From: Pseudomonadota bacterium
GTDB taxonomy: Bacteria; Pseudomonadota; Alphaproteobacteria; Rhizobiales; Phreatobacteraceae
Reading direction: 5' to 3'
DNA length: 22,780 nucleotides
NCBI GenBank assembly: GCA_023416965.1
Contig: JAEZGJ010000321.1
Span: 1-22,780 of the forward strand
How positions within the stretch are numbered: the first letter of the stretch is position 1; each line of letters opens with the position of its first letter. The position numbers were made by a program, and so were the translations under genes. Of the stretch, positions 8,131-14,940 are shown in pieces. The notes beneath the pieces are model-generated. The model did no database searches and was not told where the DNA came from. It was given only the letters and a program-made list of their open reading frames with translations.

Positions 8131-9156
8131 TCAGACGCCGCTGACGCTGCTGAAGATGGCCTCGGCACCGATCTCCTTGGCATAGGCCGCCATGATCGGA
8201 TCGGTCGCCTTCTTCATCGCGTCGCGCTCCTCGAAGGCGATGCGCTTCAGGCGGCCGGCCTTCTCCAGGGTCTCCAGCTTGGCGCTGTCCTCGCCCGATT
8301 CCACCTGGCGGCCATATTCGCCGGCCTCGGCGCCGGCGGCGACGATGGCGTCCTGAAGGTCCTTCGGCAGCGCGGCGAGCGTCTTCATGGAGAAGCAGAT
8401 CGGCCGGATGGAGACCGCGTGCTGGGTGAGCACCAGGTTCGGCGCGACCTCGTAGAACTTCATCGCCTCGACGCCGGCAGCCTCGTTCTCCCCGGCCTGG
8501 ATCACGCCGTTCTGGATGGCGTTGTAGACCTCGTTATAGGCGATGACGGTCGGCGACATGCCGGCTGCGGCGAAGGTGCGCGACCAGATCGGCGCGCCCT
8601 GCACGCGGATCTTCAGGCCGCGCATCTCGGCCATGTTCTTGAACGGCTTGTTGGCGAAGATGTTGCGGGTGCCGCCGCCGGCATGGCCGATCAGCCTGAC
8701 GCCCGCGCGCTTCTCCACCTCGTCCTCGATCGGCTTCAGCACGTTCGCCTTCACCACCTTGCCCATGTGGTCCACGTCGCGGAACACGAAGGGCGCGTCG
8801 ATGAAGGGAGCGGCGCGGGCGAAGGTCGACATGTGCGCCGGCGAGACGATGGCGTAGTCCACCGCGCGGCCCTGGGCCATGTATTCGAAATACTGCTTCT
8901 CCAGGCCCAGCGAGGAGTTCTTGTGCAGGTTGAAGGTGACCGGCTTGCCGTAGAGCGCCTTCACCCGCTCCTCGAACCGCACCAGCGCCTTGGTGAAGGC
9001 GTGGTCGTCGTTGAACTGGACGGCGCCGTTGAGCGTCACGGGCGCCTGCGCCCTGAGGATGCCGGGGCTGGCGATCACCGCGGCGGTCGCGCCGAGGCCG
9101 AGGATGACCTGCCGGCGATCGAGGCCGCTGATGCTGGTGTCCTTGCGCATGTTCAT
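8131..9156 (-). CDS. TRAP transporter substrate-binding protein (DctP type), Tat signal
   Basis: A 341-residue protein starts at ATG 9156, five bases after GGGAGGAG. A second ATG lies two codons in. The N-terminus is a twin-arginine signal: LDRRQVILGLG (RR at residues 14-15), a hydrophobic stretch to about residue 35, and a likely cleavage after RAQA. The mature part has DctP hallmarks: MRGLKIRVQGAP, with the arginine that usually binds the substrate carboxylate, and NGVIQAGENEAAGVEAMKFYEV. It captures solute in the periplasm and delivers it to DctQM. It is the first gene of an operon binding protein - DctQ - DctM - SDR. The substrate is unknown; a carboxylate is the safest guess from the conserved arginine. 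Confidence 0.95.
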   Translation of the reverse strand: MNMRKDTSISGLDRRQVILGLGATAAVIASPGILRAQAPVTLNGAVQFNDDHAFTKALVRFEERVKALYGKPVTFNLHKNSSLGLEKQYFEYMAQGRAVDYAIVSPAHMSTFARAAPFIDAPFVFRDVDHMGKVVKANVLKPIEDEVEKRAGVRLIGHAGGGTRNIFANKPFKNMAEMRGLKIRVQGAPIWSRTFAAAGMSPTVIAYNEVYNAIQNGVIQAGENEAAGVEAMKFYEVAPNLVLTQHAVSIRPICFSMKTLAALPKDLQDAIVAAGAEAGEYGRQVESGEDSAKLETLEKAGRLKRIAFEERDAMKKATDPIMAAYAKEIGAEAIFSSVSGV

Positions 9157-9615
9157 TGCAACTCCTCCCGAGGGTTGTCGTGCACTCTTGCGGTGCGCCC
9201 ATGTTGTCCTGGGTCAGGCAGGGAGTATGTCAGAACGTTCCGCCGGCCGACAATTGCAAAAGCCCATGCTGCGGCGCGAATTTAAATGGATTTATATTGC
9301 GTCGCAGTAGGGGATGAGGGTGCGTTGCACCCTCCGGGGAAGGCGAGACCGTCGCTGGGCTGTCCCGGGCCTGGCGAGGTGTTCCGGGAACTGTACGGGA
9401 GGCAATCCGTCGCAGGGGCGGGCCCGTCCGGCTAACTCTTCTGTAGCTGTTGGTTTCGCAAAGTATCGGCAAGACGTTCACGCGCGATCTACAGTTTCGG
9501 CCCGGACATTCTGCCATGCCGCTCGATCTCGTAAGGCCCCGCGGTTCACCATGGTGATTAAGGATGCATTCACAATGTTCGGCCGCCCATCCCGATCGCT
9601 GTTAGTGTCTCGGTG
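9157..9615. other. 459-base non-coding region between divergent operons, with AT-rich dyad, hairpin and palindrome
   Basis: This is the longest gap in the window, between the TRAP operon (leftward) and the acyl-carrier cassette (rightward). It is visibly richer in A+T than its surroundings. Three structures can be seen. AATTTAAAT (9279-9287) and ATTTATATT (9290-9298) form a 9-bp dyad with one mismatch. GAGGGTGC (9316-9323) and GCACCCTC (9327-9334) form a perfect 8-bp hairpin with a 3-base loop. TCACCATGGTGA (9546-9557) is a perfect 12-bp palindrome about 60 bases before the acyltransferase start. These are candidate protein-binding sites for either operon. No convincing gene lies here. A 21-codon frame from 9551 that ends TGATG on the acyltransferase start is noted but lacks a ribosome site. 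Confidence 0.6.
9224..9253 (-). promoter_or_regulatory. Candidate promoter of the TRAP operon
   Basis: On the minus strand TTGTCG (9253-9248) and CATACT (9229-9224) are separated by 18 bases, each matching the sigma-70 consensus at 4 of 6 positions. It would give a leader of about 60 bases before the ATG at 9156. The match is modest and other positions are possible. Confidence 0.25.
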
Positions 9616-10455
9616 ATGCTGGAACCTGTCGAACGAAGCGGGATGGACGAGGCGCGCGCGCTGCTTGCGCGCGGTTTTCCCATGCGTGCGCCTTCCTTCT
9701 GGGAGGAGGGGCTTGAGCGCCTCGCCGCCTTCCACGAGGCGTCCGGCCTCGGCCCCGTCGGCCACGTCATGCGCGTCAAGGGCGAGGCGGTCGGCGTGAT
9801 CCTGACCATGCGCAGCCGTCGTGCCGCTGCGGATGGCGCCGCCTCCCGCTCTGTCGTCAATCTGTCGAGCTGGTATGTCGACGAGCGCTACCGGCTGCTG
9901 GCGCCGCGCATGCTGCAGCAGGTCCTGGCGGAGCCCGCCGACGCCTTCACCGACCTCACCCCGAGCCCGCCCGTGACCGAGATGATCGGCCGGTTCGGCT
10001 TCGCCCGCCGCCACGACGGCGGCGCCATTCTCGCCCTGCCCATGCTGGCCTTCCTGATGGGGCCGGGCCATGTTGGGCCGGTCGACGATGCGCCGCTCGA
10101 TGCCGACATGTCGCGGGTCGTGGAGGATCATCTCGGCCTCGGCTGCATCGCCTGCACGCTGGCCGAGGAGGATGGGGCCGCACCGCTCCTGTTCAGCGCC
10201 GGGCGCCGCAAGGGCCTTCCGGCGGCGCGTCTGGTCTATGCCGAGGACGTCGCGTCAGTTCGTCGCAACCTCGGCGAAATCGCGCGATTCCTGCTCGCGA
10301 GAGGCATTCTCTGCCTCGAAATGCCGTCGAACCGGGACGACATTCCGCCCGGCGCGTGGTTTTCGAGCCGCTCGCGTCCGACCTTCGTCCGCGGTGCCGG
10401 CCGGCCCGCGGCGGTCGACCACGCCTATTCGGAATTTGTTTTCCTCCGCATCTGA
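9616..10455 (+). CDS. GNAT-like acyltransferase, first gene of acyl-carrier cassette
   Basis: The product is 279 residues from ATG 9616; a GTG one codon earlier and an ATG at 9643 are alternatives, and none has a good ribosome site. I do not recognise an exact family. The N-terminal half looks GNAT-like: GPVGHVMRVKGEAVGVIL is the usual central strands, VNLSSWYVDERYRLLAPRML resembles the strand-4/acyl-CoA-binding helix, and EMIGRFGF resembles the closing GFxx motif. The C-terminal half (from about residue 140) may be a second, degenerate copy of the fold. It would transfer an acyl group from CoA or from the carrier protein encoded 28 bases downstream. No signal peptide is seen. The position at the head of an ACP-ligase-decarboxylase set is the strongest clue to its role. 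Confidence 0.7.
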   Translation: MLEPVERSGMDEARALLARGFPMRAPSFWEEGLERLAAFHEASGLGPVGHVMRVKGEAVGVILTMRSRRAAADGAASRSVVNLSSWYVDERYRLLAPRMLQQVLAEPADAFTDLTPSPPVTEMIGRFGFARRHDGGAILALPMLAFLMGPGHVGPVDDAPLDADMSRVVEDHLGLGCIACTLAEEDGAAPLLFSAGRRKGLPAARLVYAEDVASVRRNLGEIARFLLARGILCLEMPSNRDDIPPGAWFSSRSRPTFVRGAGRPAAVDHAYSEFVFLRI

Positions 10456-10483
10456 GACTGGCCGGGAAACCAGGGAGAAGCCC

Positions 10484-10741
10484 GTGACGACCGAGACGAT
10501 GGACGTGTCAGACGAGATCGCATCCTTCCTGCAGGGCCGGTTTCCCGCCCTCGCCGGCCGGCCGCTCGACGCCGCCACGCCGCTCCTCGCCAGCGGCGCC
10601 ATCGACTCCCTCGGCATCCTCGAACTCGTCACCTTCCTCGACGAGCACTTCGGCGTGCAGCTGATGGACGACGACTTCGATCCCGCGAACTTCGAGACGC
10701 TGGGCCAGCTCGTCGCCTTCGTGGAGCGCCAGCGCGCGTGA
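10484..10741 (+). CDS. Acyl carrier protein (free-standing)
   Basis: This is an 85-residue carrier protein. GTG 10484 is chosen because GGGAG at 10473-10477 is six bases upstream; ATG 10499 is an alternative that loses five residues. The attachment site is S42 in GAIDSLGILELV, the classical DSL motif, where a phosphopantetheine arm would be fixed by a phosphopantetheinyl transferase encoded elsewhere. The acidic helix 2-3 region (FLDEHFGVQLMDDDFDPANF) fits the family. No fatty-acid synthase genes are near, so this is a dedicated carrier and not the housekeeping AcpP. Its stop overlaps the ligase GTG (GTGA), so the carrier and its presumed loader are translationally coupled. Confidence 0.9.
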   Translation: MTTETMDVSDEIASFLQGRFPALAGRPLDAATPLLASGAIDSLGILELVTFLDEHFGVQLMDDDFDPANFETLGQLVAFVERQRA

Positions 10742-12264
10742 CCGCCTCCCCCTATCTGCTCCATCACCTCCTCGATCAGGCCGCCGCCACCGGGGGGGAC
10801 CGCATCGCCGTCATCGACGGCGGCCGGCGGGCGACCTATGGCGAACTCCATGCCGCCGCGCGCCGTTGCGCCCGGCTCTGCCGCGACCATGGGCTCCAGA
10901 GGGGCGACCGCGTCGCCATCGTCCTGCCGAAGAGCCTCGAGGAATGCTGGGCGATCTTCGGCATCGCCATGGCCGGCGGCGTCTTCGTGCCGGTCAACGC
11001 CCTCCTCAAGCCGGCGCAGGTCCGCCATATCGTCGCCGATTGCGGCGCCCGCATCGTGCTGACTCTGGGCGAGAACGTCGCCGCCCTCGCCGAAGCCTTC
11101 ACAGGGCTCGAGGTCCAGATCATCGCCGTCGACGCGCTGCCCGCCGACGCACCGGACGAGATCTCCCCGATGGGCGGCATCGGCGAGGATCTCGCGGCCA
11201 TCCTCTACACCTCCGGCTCCACCGGGCGCCCGAAAGGCGTCATGCTGAGCCACCGCAACCTCCTCGCCGGCACGCGCATCGTGCGTACCTATCTCGGCAT
11301 CACCGGGGATGAGCGCATTCTCTCGGTGCTGCCCTTCAGCTTCGACTACGGCCTCAACCAGCTCCTCACCGCGGTGGAGCAGCGCGCCCGCATCGTCCTG
11401 CTCACCTTCCAGTTCGGCGCCGACATCGTGAAGGCCATCATCGAGCACGGCATTACCGGCCTCGCCGGCGTGCCGACAATTTGGGCCATCCTGACCCGTG
11501 CGACGCCGATGCTGGCGAAGACGCCGCTGCCGACGCTGCGCTACATCACCAATTCCGGCGGTGCCGTGCCCTCCGAGACGGTGGCTCGGCTGCGGGAAAA
11601 GCTGCCGGCCACGCGAATCTTCCTGATGTATGGCCTCACCGAGGCTTTCCGCTCCACCTACCTGCCGCCGGAGGAGGTGGACCGCCGGCCGACCTCCATC
11701 GGCAAGGCGATCCCCGAATGCGAGATGCTGGTGGTGACCGCCGACGGCCGCCGCGCCGCCCCCGGCGAACCCGGCATCCTCGTCCATCGCGGCCCGACCG
11801 TCTCGCTCGGCTACTGGAACCGGCCCGATGCCACCGCCGAGGTGCTCAGGCCCCACCCGTTCCGCCCCGCCACCGAAGGCGGCGAGATCGTCTGCTTTTC
11901 CGGCGACCTCGTGACCGAGGACGAAGAGGGCTTCCTCTATTTCGTCGCCCGCAACGACGCCATGATCAAATCCTCTGGCCACCGCATCAGCCCCACCGAG
12001 GTGGAGGAGTGCCTCATGGCCATGGGCCATTTCCAGCAGGTGGCGGTGATCGGCCTGCCCGATCCCTTCGCCGGCCAGAAGGTCCATGCGGTCGCGGTCG
12101 CCCTCGGGGCCGTCGACAGCGCCGCCGTCCTCCAGGCCGCTGCGGCGGAGCTGCCGCCCTACATGGTGCCGCGCGAACTGGAACTGGTGGAGCGCCTGCC
12201 GGTCACCCCCAACGGCAAGGTCGATTATGTCGGCCTCGTGCGCGAGCGCAGCCATGGCGCCTGA
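10738..12264 (+). CDS. AMP-forming acyl/aminoacyl ligase, exosortase-A-associated type (TIGR03098-like)
   Basis: A 508-residue adenylate-forming enzyme starts at GTG 10738 inside the ACP stop. The adenylation motifs are complete: LYTSGSTGRPKGVM (157-170), YGLTEA (298-303), SGD (388-390), IKSSGHRISPTEVEE (410-424) and PNGK with the catalytic lysine K494. The blocks LLKPAQVRHI, NLLAGTRIVRTYLGI, GLTEAFRSTYLPPEEVDRR and SIGKAIPE are what I recall from 'acyl-CoA ligase, exosortase A system-associated' proteins. It activates a carboxylic acid as the adenylate and passes it to CoA or, more likely here, to the phosphopantetheine of the coupled ACP. The decarboxylase start lies 11 bases inside its 3' end. 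Family assignment is from memory of motifs; substrate is unknown. Confidence 0.88.
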   Translation: MTASPYLLHHLLDQAAATGGDRIAVIDGGRRATYGELHAAARRCARLCRDHGLQRGDRVAIVLPKSLEECWAIFGIAMAGGVFVPVNALLKPAQVRHIVADCGARIVLTLGENVAALAEAFTGLEVQIIAVDALPADAPDEISPMGGIGEDLAAILYTSGSTGRPKGVMLSHRNLLAGTRIVRTYLGITGDERILSVLPFSFDYGLNQLLTAVEQRARIVLLTFQFGADIVKAIIEHGITGLAGVPTIWAILTRATPMLAKTPLPTLRYITNSGGAVPSETVARLREKLPATRIFLMYGLTEAFRSTYLPPEEVDRRPTSIGKAIPECEMLVVTADGRRAAPGEPGILVHRGPTVSLGYWNRPDATAEVLRPHPFRPATEGGEIVCFSGDLVTEDEEGFLYFVARNDAMIKSSGHRISPTEVEECLMAMGHFQQVAVIGLPDPFAGQKVHAVAVALGAVDSAAVLQAAAAELPPYMVPRELELVERLPVTPNGKVDYVGLVRERSHGA

Positions 12265-13540
12265 GGCGAGCCTCAGCGACCGCCTCGTCGCCGGCCAGTT
12301 CGGCGTCGCGGGCGCCGATCTCCTGATAGGCGGCATCCCGGCCCGCCGCCTCGCGGAGCAGTTCGGCACGCCGCTCTTCGCCTATGACGCGGCGCTGATC
12401 CGCTCCGCCTACCGCGCCCTCGCTGCCGCGCTCGAAGGTTTCGCCGGCATCCACTATTCCATCAAGGCCAACCCCAACCCGGCCGTGGTCCGCCTGCTCC
12501 ACGAGGAGGGCGCAGGCATCGAGATCGCCTCGCTGGGCGAATTCCGCGCCGCCCGGGCGGCAGGCGTCGAGCCGGCACACACCCTCTTCGCCGGCCCGGG
12601 CAAGCGCCGCTCGGAACTGGAGGCGGTGATCGCTGCCGGCATCGGCGAAATCCATCTCGAAAGCGACGAGGAAATGGCCCATGCGGCGGCCATCGGCGCG
12701 TCGCTCGACCGGCGCGTCGCCGTCGCCATTCGCGTCAATCCCGTCGCCGAAGCCCAGGGCGGCGCCATGCGCATGGGCGGCAAGGCTGCCCCCTTCGGCT
12801 TCGACGAGGAGGACCTCGAGGCGGTCGTCGACCGTGTCGCGGCCTCGCCCCATCTCGACCTCACCGGGGTCCATCTCTTCGCCGGAACGCAGATTCTCGA
12901 CGCCGCCGTGCTGCTGGGCCAATGGCGCCACGGCCTCGCTGTGGCCTCCCGCGCCGCCGCCCGTCTCGGCCGTCCGCTCCGCACCATCGATCTCGGCGGC
13001 GGCCTCGGCATTCCCTATTTCGCCGGCGACGGCACCCTCGACCTCGCAGCGGTCAGGGCCGGCCTTCCCGAACTGATCGCGCTCAAGGCCGCCGATCCGC
13101 TCATCCGCGACGCCCATGTGCTGGTCGAGCCCGGCCGCTATCTGGTCGGGACGAGCGGCGTCTATCTCGCTTCCGTCCTCTCGGCGAAGGTCTCGCGCGG
13201 CCAGCGCTTCCTCGTGGTCGACGGCGGCATGCACCACCATCTCGCGGCCTCGGGCAATCTCGGCCAGGTCATCAAGCGCGACTATCCGGTGGTCGCCGCC
13301 TCGCGCATGGGCGAGGCCTCGGCCGGCCCGGCGAGCGTCGTCGGCCCGCTCTGCACGCCGCTCGACACGCTGGCGCGCAAGGTCGACATGCCGGCGATCG
13401 CCGAGGGCGATCTCGTCGCCGTCCTGCAGTCCGGCGCCTATGGCCCGACCGCCAGCCCCGCCGGTTTCCTCAGCCACCCGGCCGCCGCCGAGGTCCTGGT
13501 GGACGGCGGCGTGGCGCGGCTGATCTCACCGCCTCAATAG
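12254..13540 (+). CDS. PLP-dependent decarboxylase, exosortase-A-associated type (TIGR03099-like)
   Basis: This 428-residue fold-type III PLP enzyme starts at ATG 12254, overlapping the ligase by 11 bases. The PLP lysine is K71 (HYSIKANPNP). The phosphate loop is DLGGGLGIPYF (LGGGLG at 247-252), EPGRY is at 292-296, C367 lies in GPLCTPLD, and Y396 in QSGAYG, all counterparts of diaminopimelate/ornithine decarboxylase residues. MRMGGKAAPFG, GGMHHHLAASGNLGQV and TASPAGFLSHP match what I recall of the exosortase-A-associated subfamily and not of housekeeping LysA. BtrK of butirosin synthesis, in the same superfamily, decarboxylates an amino acid held on a carrier protein. The ligase and ACP next door make that a plausible mode here. 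It converges with the RraA gene, overlapping it by seven bases. Confidence 0.88.
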   Translation: MAPEASLSDRLVAGQFGVAGADLLIGGIPARRLAEQFGTPLFAYDAALIRSAYRALAAALEGFAGIHYSIKANPNPAVVRLLHEEGAGIEIASLGEFRAARAAGVEPAHTLFAGPGKRRSELEAVIAAGIGEIHLESDEEMAHAAAIGASLDRRVAVAIRVNPVAEAQGGAMRMGGKAAPFGFDEEDLEAVVDRVAASPHLDLTGVHLFAGTQILDAAVLLGQWRHGLAVASRAAARLGRPLRTIDLGGGLGIPYFAGDGTLDLAAVRAGLPELIALKAADPLIRDAHVLVEPGRYLVGTSGVYLASVLSAKVSRGQRFLVVDGGMHHHLAASGNLGQVIKRDYPVVAASRMGEASAGPASVVGPLCTPLDTLARKVDMPAIAEGDLVAVLQSGAYGPTASPAGFLSHPAAAEVLVDGGVARLISPPQ

Positions 13541-14223
13541 AGCGAAGCCTTGCCCAACGCCGCGCCCTTGGCGGCGAGCGTCGCATCGACCCAGCTGCGG
13601 TCGAGCGTTCCGTCGGCAATGGCCTTCATCGTCGCGTCCTCGGCGGCGAGCTGCTTGCGGGCGAGGGCGGCGACCGCCGCCACCTCGGCCCGCGGCACGG
13701 CGAGCACGCCGTCGGCGTCGCCGACGATCAGGTCGCCCGGTGCCACGAACTGGCCGCCGATCACCGCGCCCGTATTGATCTCGCCGGGGCCGTCCTTGTA
13801 GGGGCCGCGATGGGTGACGCCGGCCGCATAGACCGGCAGGCTCATGGTGGCGAGGGCGTCGGAATCGCGGATCGCGCCGTCGATGACGAAGCCGGCCACG
13901 CCGTTCTTCAGGGCGATGGTCGCCATGATCTCGCCGATGATGGCATTGGTCAGGTCGCCGCCCGCATCCACCACGATCACGTCGCCGGGGCCGGCCATGT
14001 CGATGGCCTTGTGGACGAGGAGATTGTCGCCGGGCCGCGTCCGCACCGTCAGCGCGAAGCCGAGGAGGGGCGTGCCGTCATGCATCGGCCTGAGCGCCGG
14101 GCCGGCGGCGAAGAGCCTCGCCATGTTGTCGCTGAGCAACGGCGTCGGGATGCCGGCGAGGAGGGCCGCCAGCTCCGGATCGTTGGCGTGGGGTTTCGGC
14201 AGGATCTGGAAACCGAGGGACAT
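13534..14223 (-). CDS. RraA family protein (4-hydroxy-4-methyl-2-oxoglutarate aldolase-like)
   Basis: A 229-residue protein starts at ATG 14223. The core DAGGDLTNAIIGEIMATIAL is followed by GVAGFVIDGAIRD. The Gly-Glu at 97-98 and R119-D120 correspond to the metal- and pyruvate-binding residues of class II HMG/CHA aldolases of the RraA fold. Such enzymes cleave 4-hydroxy-4-methyl-2-oxoglutarate-type acids to pyruvate at the end of protocatechuate and gallate pathways. Other members only decarboxylate oxaloacetate or bind RNase E, so the annotation stays at family level. It lies 12 bases after the stop of the small secreted-protein gene, so the two are likely co-transcribed. Its 3' end overlaps the convergent decarboxylase gene. 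Confidence 0.88.
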   Translation of the reverse strand: MSLGFQILPKPHANDPELAALLAGIPTPLLSDNMARLFAAGPALRPMHDGTPLLGFALTVRTRPGDNLLVHKAIDMAGPGDVIVVDAGGDLTNAIIGEIMATIALKNGVAGFVIDGAIRDSDALATMSLPVYAAGVTHRGPYKDGPGEINTGAVIGGQFVAPGDLIVGDADGVLAVPRAEVAAVAALARKQLAAEDATMKAIADGTLDRSWVDATLAAKGAALGKASLY

Positions 14224-14235
14224 GGGTGGAGCCTG

Positions 14236-14811
14236 TCAGCCGTTGAAGGATTCGATGGCGGGGATGTCGAGCAGGTCGAGGAGGGCGCGCTTCTCGGCCT
14301 CGGTTCCCGAGCCTTCGAGGATGATGAGCGTGCGGCCGAGCAGGACCTGGATGTTGCCGTCGCGCGAATGCACCGCCGTCTTGCCCTTGAAGCGGAAGAC
14401 GCGGCCGACCGCGCCGAGCAGCTGGGCATTGGAGAAGAGCGGCGCCATCTGTGCGATGAGCGGGGAGTTGGCCAGCACCTGCACGGTCACGTGGCGCTCG
14501 CCGATCATGTAGCGGCGCTTGGCGATGAGGCCGCCGCCGAACATGGCTGCGGCGCTGGCGTCGGTCTCGGGCTCGTCCGCCGTCCAGCCGCGCGGCGGGG
14601 CGGGCAGGAAGCGCGACAGGCCGGTGGCGCTGCGCTGGGCGAGGAGCTGCGAGGCGACGTCGAGCGCCGCCTTGGCGGCCACCAGGTCATTCGCCTGATA
14701 GGCCCGGCGGGCCTCCTCGATGGCGTCGCGGATGTCGTCGGCGAGGGCCGGCGAGGCGGTCGCGAGTGTCGCGGCTATGGCGGCGGCGCGCAGCAGGCGG
14801 GTCAGGGTCAT
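14236..14811 (-). CDS. Secreted protein of unknown function
   Basis: I do not recognise this protein. The ATG at 14811 gives 191 residues beginning with a clear Sec signal (MTLTRLLRAAAIAATLATAS, cleavage near PALA-DD). A longer reading from 14904 puts 31 polar residues ahead of the signal and is rejected. GAGGA lies about ten bases upstream. The mature protein opens with a helical, TPR-like segment (DAIEEARRAYQANDLVAAKAALDVAS...). A mixed domain follows with GWTADEPE, AKRRYMIGERHVTVQVLANS and a late strand GNIQVLLGRTLIILEG. It is probably periplasmic. It sits between phaZ and the RraA gene on the same strand; a link to either is not shown. Confidence 0.8.
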   Translation of the reverse strand: MTLTRLLRAAAIAATLATASPALADDIRDAIEEARRAYQANDLVAAKAALDVASQLLAQRSATGLSRFLPAPPRGWTADEPETDASAAAMFGGGLIAKRRYMIGERHVTVQVLANSPLIAQMAPLFSNAQLLGAVGRVFRFKGKTAVHSRDGNIQVLLGRTLIILEGSGTEAEKRALLDLLDIPAIESFNG

Positions 14812-14940
14812 GGCGGGTTGATCCTCATCGGCGTGCTCCGGCGGCGGGCCGGAATCGTCAGTCGTCCCGGCTCCGCCTATAGCGGTTCGCCGGGCCGATG
14901 ACACGCCCCATGGCAGCGCGGCCGCCGCGCCGGGTCGCCG

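Noticed and set aside
9316..9334. Perfect 8-bp hairpin considered as a Rho-independent terminator
   Set aside because: No T-run follows on either strand, and it lies upstream, not downstream, of both divergent operons. Kept only as a possible binding site.
14812..14904. 31-residue N-terminal extension of the small secreted protein
   Set aside because: It is polar and sits before a clean signal peptide; the internal ATG at 14811 has a ribosome site.
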